A stretch of 64,000 bases of DNA, from the NCBI RefSeq assembly GCF_028728065.1, contig NZ_CP117812.1:2418001-2482000 (forward strand), written 5' to 3'. Position numbers and translations under genes: made by a program. The DNA comes from Lentisphaera profundi (lineage in GTDB: Bacteria > Verrucomicrobiota > Lentisphaeria > Lentisphaerales > Lentisphaeraceae). Under the pieces are notes generated by a model. That model searched no databases. It saw only the letters and a list, made by a program, of their open reading frames with translations, and was not told the origin of the DNA. Shown in pieces: positions 8,809 to 17,221 of the stretch. Position 1 is the first letter of the stretch, and every line of letters begins with the position of its first letter.

Positions 8809-9251
8809 TGAAGAACTTACTACCTAGTGTAGTTCTTTCTTTATTTTTATTTACCTCCTGTTACTCAAACAAAGCCCCTGATGAATATGAAAAACGAGAA
8901 ACTCTCGCGATTCATGAAACGATTGCCCGCTTTGATGGAATCCAATATGTCACCTGCCGCGGAAGAACTAGTGCTTGTCCACAAAAATGTGGTCACTCGG
9001 GTGAGTTTGCCAAATTCACCATTTTAGAATATACTAAATTTCATAAATACGGCCAATACGGCAATAAAAGAAAACAGTATCAGATTCAAATTTCTGACTT
9101 TAATAAAAGTCTTTTAATAAATGTACCCAAGCTTCCTAAAGGTTTACAGCAAGGCGACAAAGTCATCCTTAACTGGAATCATGACTACGTCACAAAAAAT
9201 CATAGTTCTTATCCTATTCATCCTTTGCTTAAAATAGAAAAGATACCCTAA
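8808..9251 (+). CDS. Cysteine-containing lipoprotein of unknown function
   Basis: This 147-residue protein has a lipoprotein signal peptide with lipobox LFTSC (lipidated Cys18). It has a cysteine cluster near residues 50-62 (CRGRTSACPQKCGHSG) that could bind a metal or form disulphides, then a beta-rich region with many aromatic and basic residues. I do not recognise the family. It is translationally coupled to the 40-residue membrane peptide upstream and followed by a strong terminator. The Cys/His spacing suggests a small metal-binding or redox lipoprotein, but this is speculative. Confidence 0.7.
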   Translation: MKNLLPSVVLSLFLFTSCYSNKAPDEYEKRETLAIHETIARFDGIQYVTCRGRTSACPQKCGHSGEFAKFTILEYTKFHKYGQYGNKRKQYQIQISDFNKSLLINVPKLPKGLQQGDKVILNWNHDYVTKNHSSYPIHPLLKIEKIP

Positions 9252-9323
9252 GCTAGCTCTCTCCCTATTCACCATTAGAGTACGCATCATATAGGCTTAT
9301 GAATTTTGTCTATCCTCTACAAT

Positions 9324-9359
9324 AAAAAAGGTCCACAGTATCAACTGTGGACCTTTTTT
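9324..9359. terminator. Bidirectional rho-independent terminator
   Basis: AAAAAAGGTCCACAG (9324-9338) pairs with CTGTGGACCTTTTTT around a TATCAA loop. It has T runs on both strands, so it can end the plus-strand lipoprotein gene and the converging minus-strand protease gene. A second small hairpin (AAACTC/GAGTTT, 9366-9379) lies next to the protease stop. Confidence 0.9.
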
Positions 9360-9380
9360 ATTTTTAAACTCTTTAGAGTT

Positions 9381-10772
9381 TTATTTTTTCAATAAGACAT
9401 AGCGTGAAACACCATTCACTTTTACCAAAAATAATGCTCGCTCTGGGTTCAATGATACCGCTTCGTTATACTCCTTTAGATTAGTCACTAAACGACGATT
9501 AACTTGGGCAACGACCATGCCTGCTCTAAGACCGGCATCTTCGGCTACTGACCCAGCCTTCACTTTCGTCACAATGACACCCTCTGGAAGGTTCGAACCA
9601 AACTGCTTAGTATTAGTATCATTCTGTTGCTCAATAGTAAGCCCAAACCTTTCAGTTTTTGCTAAAACTTTTTCTCTTGATCCAACAGTAATCCTTACAG
9701 ACTTCTGCTTATCTTCACGGATAATGACTAGAGCAATTTTATCACCAGGTTTTTCCATGGCGATTGCATTCCTAAAAGCCGCAAGATTTACGATCGCCTT
9801 TCCTTTTAACTTTACGATTACATCTCCAGAAAGTAGACCCGCTTTCTCCGCTGGAGAATCAGGACTAACTTGAGAAATTAGAATCCCCGCTTTTACATCA
9901 AAACTTTCTGCTAATTCTGCCGTAAGTTCTTGCATATAAATACCAATGAAACCACGCGTTACTGCACCGTTAGCAATAAGCTGTTCTGTGATTTTCTTAA
10001 CCATATTTATAGGGATAGCAAAGCCGATCCCCATATAACCACCACTACGACTAAATATCGCTGTATTGATACCAATAACTTTTGAATCCAAGTCAACTAA
10101 TGGTCCACCAGAGTTACCTGGGTTGATAGCAGCATCCGTTTGAATGAAGTTTTCATAATCTGTTATACCTACACTATTACGACCTTTGGCCGACACTATA
10201 CCAGCTGTAACCGTATGAGATAAACCGAAAGGATTACCAATCGCCATCACCCATTCACCGATTTCTAATTTATCTGAGTCACCTAATTCGATAACTGGTA
10301 AATCTTTCGCATCTACTTTCACAACTGCTACATCAGATTTAGGATCTTTACCGATCACTTTTGCTTCGAATTCACGGCCATCATTTAGCATAACTTTAAT
10401 ATGATCAGCTTCACCAATAACATGGTTATTGGTGAGTACGTAGCCATCTTTAGATATAATAAAACCAGAACCTTGCCCCACTTCTTCTCTTCGTTTTTGA
10501 GTAGGTTCATCACTTCGCTCACCCTGTTCAGGTGCCTGACCAAAAAAACGTCGCATAAAGTCTTCTCGCGAGTTATTTTGGCCACCTCTAGTTCTTTCCA
10601 CATCTTTCTCAACACGTATTTGCACGACTGCAGGGGATACGGTTTTGGCGACATGAGCAAAGGCCCGACTCGTTTGTTTGAGTTGTGATATTTCTTTTTT
10701 TATATCTTCATCAGCTATAGCAGCAGGACTTGCCAACAAGGCCATCGCTGTGAAACAAAGGATTCTTTTCAT
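9381..10772 (-). CDS. degP: DegP/HtrA-family (Do-like) periplasmic serine protease
   Basis: The 463-residue product has a signal peptide (FTAMALLASPAAIA) and a trypsin-like domain with all three catalytic elements: His in LTNNHVIG, Asp in DVAVVKVD and Ser in NPGNSGGPLVDL. Two PDZ domains follow at about residues 270-360 and 375-463, the first opening GFIGIYMQELT. This is the layout and length of DegP/DegQ. It degrades or chaperones misfolded envelope proteins. GGAG lies 7 bases before the ATG. It lies 98 bases downstream of two small heat-shock genes on the same strand and may share their stress control. The choice between DegP and DegQ cannot be settled from sequence. Confidence 0.93.
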   Translation of the reverse strand: MKRILCFTAMALLASPAAIADEDIKKEISQLKQTSRAFAHVAKTVSPAVVQIRVEKDVERTRGGQNNSREDFMRRFFGQAPEQGERSDEPTQKRREEVGQGSGFIISKDGYVLTNNHVIGEADHIKVMLNDGREFEAKVIGKDPKSDVAVVKVDAKDLPVIELGDSDKLEIGEWVMAIGNPFGLSHTVTAGIVSAKGRNSVGITDYENFIQTDAAINPGNSGGPLVDLDSKVIGINTAIFSRSGGYMGIGFAIPINMVKKITEQLIANGAVTRGFIGIYMQELTAELAESFDVKAGILISQVSPDSPAEKAGLLSGDVIVKLKGKAIVNLAAFRNAIAMEKPGDKIALVIIREDKQKSVRITVGSREKVLAKTERFGLTIEQQNDTNTKQFGSNLPEGVIVTKVKAGSVAEDAGLRAGMVVAQVNRRLVTNLKEYNEAVSLNPERALFLVKVNGVSRYVLLKK

Positions 10773-10870
10773 TACTTTTCTCCAATTTTAAAATTAAGGC
10801 AGAGCTGACTCAGTATATGACTGGTCTGCAAAACTAACCTTAAGATGTTCCAGTTTATTTATTTCCATAA

Positions 10871-11194
10871 TTAGGCGACTTCAATCTTAATTTTCGTAGG
10901 TGATTTTTTAGCGATTTTTGGTAAATCAATTTTTAAAACCCCTTGCTCAATTTTTGCTTTGATTTGCTCTAAATTTATTGTTTCTCCTAATTCATAACGA
11001 CATTCATAATACTTCTCACTACACTTAGCTGAAGACTCCGCATCTCCAATAAGCTGTTTTGCATTGATACTAAGTACATGATCTTCTATATCAATATTGA
11101 GATCAGATTCTTTAACTCCTGGTAGATCGAAATATAAGTTAAATAACTGGCCCGAGTCTACTATATCAACTAATGGCTGAATTTTTGTTTTCAT
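10871..11194 (-). CDS. Hsp20/alpha-crystallin-family small heat-shock protein (second gene)
   Basis: This 107-residue protein is essentially a bare alpha-crystallin domain. It has the beta-sandwich opening LFNLYFDLPGVKESDLNIDI and the conserved C-terminal GVLKIDLP, followed by a short KIKIEVA tail. It would hold unfolding proteins in an ATP-independent way. The start overlaps the upstream Hsp20 stop by one base, and an AAGGAG ribosome site lies inside that gene, so the two are translated together. The N-terminal arm is very short compared with the usual 140-160 residues, so oligomers may form with the longer partner (inference). Confidence 0.88.
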   Translation of the reverse strand: MKTKIQPLVDIVDSGQLFNLYFDLPGVKESDLNIDIEDHVLSINAKQLIGDAESSAKCSEKYYECRYELGETINLEQIKAKIEQGVLKIDLPKIAKKSPTKIKIEVA

Positions 11195-11619
11195 TATGCG
11201 GCTCCTTGTGCTTTAATAATTATTTTCTTTGGCTTTTGTGTAGCCTCTTTAACTAAGTTCACTGTCAATATCCCATTTACGTAACTTGCTTGAACTTTCT
11301 CTTCATCGACCTTGAATGGTAAAACTAAACTTCTTTCAAAATTCCCTTGTACCCGTTCTCGCCTTAAAATATTCCCTGATGTAATAGGGTTCTTACGCTC
11401 TGCGTTTAAACTTAAGGTATCATCCTTATAATTGAGCTCAATTTTTTCAGGATCTACTCCTGGCAATTCAAAGTTTAATATCAAGGCATCTTCAGTTTTA
11501 CAGCTGTGGACTTTTGGTGATAATTCACTCTGACCTGAGTCTTGTGTATGAGTAAAGTTGTTGAAAATTCGATCTAGTGATGCCCATGGGTCCATTAAAA
11601 CTTGTTTTCTTTTATACAT
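11194..11619 (-). CDS. Hsp20/alpha-crystallin-family small heat-shock protein (first gene)
   Basis: The protein is 141 residues from the ATG at 11619, chosen because TAAGGAGAA sits just upstream at 11624-11632; an in-frame start at 11673 has no ribosome site. The N-terminal arm includes DPWASLDRIFNNF, followed by the alpha-crystallin domain with LILNFELPGVDPEKIELNYK and the hallmark YVNGILTVNLVK. This is the normal length for IbpA-like proteins. It heads the Hsp20-Hsp20 pair. A TATAAT-like -10 lies upstream on the minus strand, but no good matching -35 and no complete heat-shock promoter was seen. Confidence 0.9.
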   Translation of the reverse strand: MYKRKQVLMDPWASLDRIFNNFTHTQDSGQSELSPKVHSCKTEDALILNFELPGVDPEKIELNYKDDTLSLNAERKNPITSGNILRRERVQGNFERSLVLPFKVDEEKVQASYVNGILTVNLVKEATQKPKKIIIKAQGAA

Positions 11620-11865
11620 TATGTTCTCCTTATATTTTATTGATTTAAGTGAATCCACCATAGGCAAAGCCATGCCAATTGAATTTATATTAATTATAAG
11701 AATATATCAATAAATGACTTATGACATGGGTGACCACATGCCTAGTGTTATTTCCGCTGCCAGGCTGTCACAAGCTTGTCACTGATTTAGTGCTTTTTTG
11801 ACACCTAATAGATTTATCACCATCAAAAATGGAACTACAGTACAAAAAATAATTAAGGATCATTT

Positions 11866-12441
11866 ATGAGTAGCGATATTTTTAAAATCATTTCCAAAAG
11901 AAGAACTGTTAAGCCCGCTAATTTTACTGAGCAAGAAATACCTGAAATCATTTTAAGAGAAATTTTAGAAAGTGCTAATTGGGCTCCGAATCATGGTCGT
12001 ACAGAACCGTGGAGACTCACGGTTTTTTCAGGAGCAGGACGTCAGACCTTTCATGATCTCATAGGAAAAATATATCATCAAAACCCTGATGTTTATCCTC
12101 CTGAAAAATTAAATAAATGGCAAGCTAATGCTTTCTTAGCCCCGGTAATCATTGCTGTTGGAATGAAACGCACCGATGGATGCAAGATTCCCTTAGTCGA
12201 AGAGCTTTGCGCGGTAGCAGCTGCTACACAGAATTTATTATTATGTGCAGAAGCACATGGCGTATGCTCTTACTGGGGTTCCTCTATCTCTCATTTGCCT
12301 GGCACGGCAAAAGAACTCGGTCTTGACGGAAAGGACGATTGTATTATTGGCTTTATTCATCTTGGTTACCCAAAAGAGGAAGTTCATGACGGTATGCGCA
12401 AGTCGGCTATAGATGATAAAATTACTTGGATAAGTGAATGA
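11866..12441 (+). CDS. Nitroreductase-family flavoprotein (YdjA-like)
   Basis: At 191 residues this is a single-domain nitroreductase of the compact YdjA type. It opens with the FMN-binding ISKRRTVKPANF motif, continues with ESANWAPNHGRTEPW, and has the characteristic CAVAAATQNLLLCAEAHG helix and a GFIHLGYPKEE end. It would use FMN and NAD(P)H to reduce nitro, quinone or enone compounds; the natural substrate is unknown. An AAGGA ribosome site precedes the ATG, and a TTGACA (11798-11803) lies upstream without a good -10. It overlaps the next gene by 4 bases, forming a two-gene redox operon. Confidence 0.9.
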   Translation: MSSDIFKIISKRRTVKPANFTEQEIPEIILREILESANWAPNHGRTEPWRLTVFSGAGRQTFHDLIGKIYHQNPDVYPPEKLNKWQANAFLAPVIIAVGMKRTDGCKIPLVEELCAVAAATQNLLLCAEAHGVCSYWGSSISHLPGTAKELGLDGKDDCIIGFIHLGYPKEEVHDGMRKSAIDDKITWISE

Positions 12442-13136
12442 AGGTCTTTATCACTGGTGTAAGCAGTGGTATTGGCCTAGCATTAGCTGAAGAATATATT
12501 GCCAAAGGCCATGAAGTCTTTGGCATCAGTCGTCGCCCCTGTCCCGTTAAATCCGTAACCTGGCAATCCTGTGATTTAGCAAAACTTGATAGTATAGAAA
12601 GTTCATTAACTAGTTTATTAGCCGCACCAAATAATATTGACTTAGCCATCCTCAACGCTGGTATTTTAGGGGGAATTCAAGATCTCAATGACGCCAATGT
12701 TTCTCAGCTCAAAGAAGTAATGGACATCAATTTATGGGCAAATAAAGTTATCATCGATTATTTGTGTAGCAATAAAACTACTGCACAGATCATAACGCTC
12801 TCTTCGGGAGCCGCTGTTAATGGTAATCGTGGATGGAGTGGCTATTCACTTTCCAAAGCTGCGCTCAATATGATGACCAGTCTTTATTCCAAGGAATTTT
12901 TAGAGACCCATTTTTGCGCCTTTGCTCCTGGCCTTGTTGACACCGCCATGCAAGATAAACTTTGCTCTATTGAAGAGATAGGGAATTTCAGCTCTCTCAG
13001 TCGTATTCAAAGTGCACGCGGCACTGAAGGCATGCCAAGTCCCGAGCACTTAGCTAAAAAATTGCCTAAGCTTTTTGAAGAACTCAAAAGCCGATACACG
13101 AGTGGAAGGTTTATTGATATAAGAAAGATGGCCTAA
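12438..13136 (+). CDS. Short-chain dehydrogenase/reductase
   Basis: This 232-residue classical SDR shows the Rossmann nucleotide motif TGVSSGIG near the N-terminus, the NAG structural motif (AILNAGILGG), the catalytic Ser in ITLSSGAA, and YSLSK (the YxxxK catalytic pair). It would oxidise or reduce a small alcohol or carbonyl with NAD(P)H. Its start overlaps the nitroreductase stop (ATGA). The stop lies 4 bases from the end of the convergent phosphoesterase gene with no terminator between them. Substrate is unknown; related proteins are often annotated as sepiapterin-reductase-like or general SDRs. Confidence 0.9.
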   Translation: MKVFITGVSSGIGLALAEEYIAKGHEVFGISRRPCPVKSVTWQSCDLAKLDSIESSLTSLLAAPNNIDLAILNAGILGGIQDLNDANVSQLKEVMDINLWANKVIIDYLCSNKTTAQIITLSSGAAVNGNRGWSGYSLSKAALNMMTSLYSKEFLETHFCAFAPGLVDTAMQDKLCSIEEIGNFSSLSRIQSARGTEGMPSPEHLAKKLPKLFEELKSRYTSGRFIDIRKMA

Positions 13137-13140
13137 AGCC

Positions 13141-15942
13141 TTACTTCGTTCTTAAAATCTTTACGGAACGAATAACCATAAGCTCACTTAATTCAAACTC
13201 AAGATCTATACTTTTGAGTTTATCTGAAGGTAGAGCAAGAGTAATATAATTAAGTCCCTTATAAGGACGTAAAATTCCCTGAAAAGTTAAGTTACCACGC
13301 GTCATCCCCTCTTCCTTATGGCGAACCTTTAAATAGAAAGTACTATCATCTTCCAAACCCACTGGTGACCAAAAAAGTATGCGTATATAATCTGCTTGTG
13401 TGGGCTTATCAAAACTGATTGAAAATGCTGTATCCGATTGAAACGATTTATTCAAATTAAGTAAATCCATACTAGATAATCGCTCACCATCAATACTGGC
13501 ATAAGCTGAGATATCTTGTCCCATGATATATGAATTATAAGCGTGTATTATAAATGAATTTTCTTCTCCAACACCCTGCCAAAGTTGTTTAGAATTTCTA
13601 CTCAAAGTCAAGACTTTACCAAAGTTTAATTCGTCTAAGTCAATGCTCTTTACCGGCATCAGATAAGGCAAGGAAATTTTTATTTCTGGTTTATTCTCTG
13701 CCTTAAAAACAGCTTGGCCCTCGCTAGCATTTACAGAGATGCTAACTGTATCATTTAATTTCTTACTCTGAATTTTTATTTTATTTGCAAAGATAGTGAA
13801 ATTAAATTTGTTATAAAGTTTATGTGCTGGAAAATCTTCACTAGTGTAAAAGTCATTACAGGACTGATACTTTTTTATAAGCTCTAAGACTTGATGTTCT
13901 TGAGTAACAATTTGACTCAAGTACACGGGATGAAGCTCAAAAGGGTAAAAAGCATAGCTACGTCCATCAATTTCAACTTGAAATATATCTTCATTTTTAC
14001 CTTGTTTGATTTCTAACTTTTGGGGAGTCTTCATACCTGCCAGTTGCAGATCAATTTTCTTCCCGACTTTCCCTTTTAAGAAGTCAAGCACTTCATTGTA
14101 AATTACTCCTAGCTCTGCTACCTGCCCTCTCAAGAGCTTCGCATTTACACCAAATAAGTCTTTACCCAACTCATCTAAATTTTTTATAGAATCTCCAGGG
14201 TTCCCCTGTAACAAACTAGAGACGAAGATTCTGCCATCTTTAGTCTCTGCAGACAAAGGTCTTCTAAGTAAATGACTGGACTGACCTGTGGACTGGCCCA
14301 AATTATCTATTTGAAGGTAATCATCCTTTTCAATTTTATTACCATCAATTAAGAGTCGTACACGCTCTTTTTTAAAGTCCTTAACATTTATAATCGCTAC
14401 AGCCTTTTGATCTTCGCCATAAGGAATTACCGATTCGACGGTTGTTGAACCATCTTTGAGTAAATAAAGTTTTATACTTTCACCTCGATAATCTTTCTGA
14501 AAATGTAAAAAATCTTTGTTCAGTAAAAATGCCGGACTGTAGATTCTAAATGGGCTTTTATCTTGATCGCTTACCAGATAAGTGTGTAAAAAATCATAAG
14601 ATCTAAATTTAGCATTTCCTAAATAATTCTGATGAATTTCCTCACTTCTAAAAATAACTTTGCGATATCTTGGAGAGTGCATCAACCAGCCCTCTTTCAT
14701 GGTATCAAAATCAGAAATTACATCCCAGCCATTTTTGCCGTGGACCTGTTGGTCGTGGGGGATTTCTCTCTTAACAAAATCCAAACTTTCAACTTTTTCA
14801 TTCTCAAGGCTAGGTTGAGTTGATACATTATATTGTTTACTCTCGACTTTTTTATCTGGCGCATTTTCTTGCGCCGCCATTTCAACGGGCCTTTTATCAT
14901 CTCCACCCATAAAAAAGATCACTAAAGAAATGATTATTAGAAATACTGATCCGCCACCCGCGATCAGTAAAATCACATTTATCTTTTTTGCACCTGTATC
15001 TTTTGGCTGAATTCGTCGTCTCGACCCTTCTTCTTCCAAATTTTTAGAAGACGCGACTCGTTGTGCACTACGTCGGGGATCCACATTATTAAAATTTACA
15101 TTTTTGCGTTTAGTTGAATTAAAAGTAACTTTTACTGGCTTACGTTTAAGCTCAGTGGTCATACCTTCCGTTGAAATACGCATATCTCGAAGTGTTTCAG
15201 TCTCTTCAATCTGGCCGGAATATAACTGAAGAAAGTAATTTCTCGCAGGAATCGAGGCTTTTAAAACTTCTTGCTTGTAGGCTTCCACATCAAAAGGCAC
15301 ATAACAAAATTCGACCGTTTGTTTGACGGCATCATAGATAACATAACTTGACGTTAGAGAACCATCTCGAGGATCACCTGTTGAACCTGCATTAACTAAG
15401 TAACGAAAGCCTTCTTGAATCTTGAATTTGCGTGGATCGCATTTCTTTACCTCTCCACGAGCGACATCACACTGAAAATAACCAGGTAAATGGGTATGCC
15501 CCACAAACATCAAGGGTGACTGAGTTGAACTAAAGGATTCCAAACTATCTTCTGTCTGATATATATAGCCAAATCGCCCTGGTACAGCTAATTCAGCATG
15601 GGCACATTCAAAGCCTGGGCCTTCCATTCGCAATGACATATTAGCAAATAAATCGACCGCTTGACTACTCATCTGCTCACGCGTCCACTCAATGATATAT
15701 TTAGCATGATCATTGAACAAATCAGAATCTAAACGATTCCCTATAACCGCATCGTGATTGCCTAAAATAAAGCCATCACAATTCTCATAGGTACTTTCTA
15801 AAACACGTACTGGTGAAGGGCCGTAACCCACTACATCACCGAGACATAAAATACTATCGACACCACGCTTGCGGATATCCTTCAAGGTAACACTCCACGA
15901 CTGCCAATTGGCGTGGATATCTGTTACAATAGCATAGCGCAT
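13141..15942 (-). CDS. Membrane-anchored calcineurin-like metallophosphoesterase with large C-terminal domain
   Basis: This is a 933-residue protein. Residues 1 to about 230 are a complete YfcE-like phosphoesterase with metal ligands in TDIHANW, LGDVVGYGPSP, GNHDAV and GHTHLPG. A basic linker with Lys/Arg-rich patches follows, then one membrane helix at about 320-345 (VILLIAGGGSVFLIIISLVI), then roughly 590 residues that I do not recognise, rich in beta-type and Lys/Ser/Asp sequence. The phosphoesterase should be cytoplasmic and the C-terminal part extracytoplasmic. Such enzymes are usually only 160-250 residues long and soluble. It starts 10 bases after pheA, so it is likely co-transcribed. 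Substrate is unknown. Confidence 0.85.
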   Translation of the reverse strand: MRYAIVTDIHANWQSWSVTLKDIRKRGVDSILCLGDVVGYGPSPVRVLESTYENCDGFILGNHDAVIGNRLDSDLFNDHAKYIIEWTREQMSSQAVDLFANMSLRMEGPGFECAHAELAVPGRFGYIYQTEDSLESFSSTQSPLMFVGHTHLPGYFQCDVARGEVKKCDPRKFKIQEGFRYLVNAGSTGDPRDGSLTSSYVIYDAVKQTVEFCYVPFDVEAYKQEVLKASIPARNYFLQLYSGQIEETETLRDMRISTEGMTTELKRKPVKVTFNSTKRKNVNFNNVDPRRSAQRVASSKNLEEEGSRRRIQPKDTGAKKINVILLIAGGGSVFLIIISLVIFFMGGDDKRPVEMAAQENAPDKKVESKQYNVSTQPSLENEKVESLDFVKREIPHDQQVHGKNGWDVISDFDTMKEGWLMHSPRYRKVIFRSEEIHQNYLGNAKFRSYDFLHTYLVSDQDKSPFRIYSPAFLLNKDFLHFQKDYRGESIKLYLLKDGSTTVESVIPYGEDQKAVAIINVKDFKKERVRLLIDGNKIEKDDYLQIDNLGQSTGQSSHLLRRPLSAETKDGRIFVSSLLQGNPGDSIKNLDELGKDLFGVNAKLLRGQVAELGVIYNEVLDFLKGKVGKKIDLQLAGMKTPQKLEIKQGKNEDIFQVEIDGRSYAFYPFELHPVYLSQIVTQEHQVLELIKKYQSCNDFYTSEDFPAHKLYNKFNFTIFANKIKIQSKKLNDTVSISVNASEGQAVFKAENKPEIKISLPYLMPVKSIDLDELNFGKVLTLSRNSKQLWQGVGEENSFIIHAYNSYIMGQDISAYASIDGERLSSMDLLNLNKSFQSDTAFSISFDKPTQADYIRILFWSPVGLEDDSTFYLKVRHKEEGMTRGNLTFQGILRPYKGLNYITLALPSDKLKSIDLEFELSELMVIRSVKILRTK

Positions 15943-15952
15943 TTCTTAAAAC

Positions 15953-17035
15953 CTAATCGTTACTTATACTTAAACCGCAGGGATAAGAGCCGAGGGTCTT
16001 TACATAAAGGCAATGTTTTTGAAGTTCTTCAATCAATTCTTGGACATGAGTATCATTGCGATGACCGTTAAAATCAACAAAAAATAAATACTCTCCCGGA
16101 CGAGTTTTTGCCGGACGAGACTCGATCATGCTCATGCTCACACCTTCTTTACCAAAGGCCGTCAAACACTCCATTAATGCTCCCACTTTGTCTTTCAATG
16201 CAAAAACAATTGAGGTTTTATCCTCACCAGTTGGTTTCGGATTTTGACGCGCAATCACCAAGAATCTTGTTACGTTTCGTGAATTATCTTCGATTGATCC
16301 ATCTAAAACCTTCAGGCCATTAGCATCTGCTGCGAGTGTACTTGCCACTGCGGCCGCATGATCATCCATGGCCGCTCGCTTCGCTGCTTCTGCAGTAGAT
16401 CTAACTTCTACTTGTGGTACTAAAGGAAAATTATTGTGCAGATATAAACGACACTGAGCCAGTGCCTGGGGGTGCGAATAAATGACTCGAATATGCTCTT
16501 TATCACATCGCGCCATCAAATTTTGATGTGCCGCTAATTGAACTTCTGCACAAATACTCACCTCTGATTGATTAAACATATCAAGAGTATAAGTAACCGC
16601 ACCTTCTGTAGAATTTTCTATTGGCACAACTCCGTAGTCGGCCTTGCCGCGGTCAACAGCTTCAAAAACTTCCGCAATACTATTTTTTGCTAGATAAGAT
16701 ACACTGCTACCAAACTTCGAAAGTGCCGCTTGATGAGAAAAGGTATTTTCAGGCCCCAGAAAAGCAATTTTTACTGGGGACTCCAGTGCAATAGCTCCGG
16801 ACATGATCTCGCGATAAATCGCTCTTAAGGTCTCATTTTTCAAGGGGCCATCATTAATACCCTCTAACTTCTCTAAGAGGGCTTTCTCTCTTTCCGGCAC
16901 ATAAATTTCACTTGCATTTGCATGCTTCCATTCTCCTACCTGACGCACATAACCATAGCGTTCATTAATCATCGCTACTATACTTCGGTCTAAACGATCA
17001 ATCTCGGATCGTAACTCACTCAAATTTTTATTCAT
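15953..17035 (-). CDS. pheA: Bifunctional chorismate mutase/prephenate dehydratase (P-protein)
   Basis: The 360-residue protein joins an AroQ chorismate mutase (about 1-85, starting LSELRSEIDRLDRSIVAMI), a prephenate dehydratase domain (AFLGPENTFSHQAALSKFG to the hallmark TRFLVIARQ) and a C-terminal ACT domain with the phenylalanine-site motifs GALMECL and ESRP. It converts chorismate through prephenate to phenylpyruvate and should be feedback-inhibited by phenylalanine. The ATG at 17035 is preferred; an in-frame GTG at 17053 would add six residues and neither has a good ribosome site. It is followed after 10 bases by the phosphoesterase gene. No Phe-rich leader peptide was found. Confidence 0.95.
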   Translation of the reverse strand: MNKNLSELRSEIDRLDRSIVAMINERYGYVRQVGEWKHANASEIYVPEREKALLEKLEGINDGPLKNETLRAIYREIMSGAIALESPVKIAFLGPENTFSHQAALSKFGSSVSYLAKNSIAEVFEAVDRGKADYGVVPIENSTEGAVTYTLDMFNQSEVSICAEVQLAAHQNLMARCDKEHIRVIYSHPQALAQCRLYLHNNFPLVPQVEVRSTAEAAKRAAMDDHAAAVASTLAADANGLKVLDGSIEDNSRNVTRFLVIARQNPKPTGEDKTSIVFALKDKVGALMECLTAFGKEGVSMSMIESRPAKTRPGEYLFFVDFNGHRNDTHVQELIEELQKHCLYVKTLGSYPCGLSISND

Positions 17036-17093
17036 AAAATCTTTTATATACACTCATTATAATTAACTTAATAAAGTTCAGAAACTTGAGCCT

Positions 17094-17117
17094 TCAAACC
17101 TAAAAGTTTGATTTTAG
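17094..17117. promoter_or_regulatory. Two interleaved 6-bp inverted repeats in the pheA/holA intergenic region
   Basis: TCAAAC, CTAAAA, GTTTGA and TTTTAG lie end to end, so segment 1 pairs with 3 and segment 2 with 4. The two hairpins are mutually exclusive, or could interlock. It sits about 59 bases upstream of pheA on the minus strand, between divergent genes. Function unknown; it may be chance in AT-rich DNA. Confidence 0.35.
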
Positions 17118-17221
17118 CCCCTCACAAGGAAAACTTAAGAGGTTTTTCCCCTATCCTAGATGAACTTTAATTCATTCATAGATATATTGCTTTCGACTCT
17201 CCCTAACCTTAAGGAACTCAA

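Noticed and set aside
11715-11740. CCCATGT on the minus strand as a heat-shock sigma -10 box for the Hsp20 genes
   Set aside because: No CTTGAA-like -35 lies 13-17 bases upstream, so the match is probably chance.
11798-11826. TTGACA upstream of the nitroreductase gene as a full promoter
   Set aside because: The sequence 16-18 bases downstream (CATCAA) is a poor -10 box.
17036-17221. Phenylalanine attenuator in the pheA leader
   Set aside because: No leader peptide with a run of Phe codons and no terminator hairpin followed by a T run was found.
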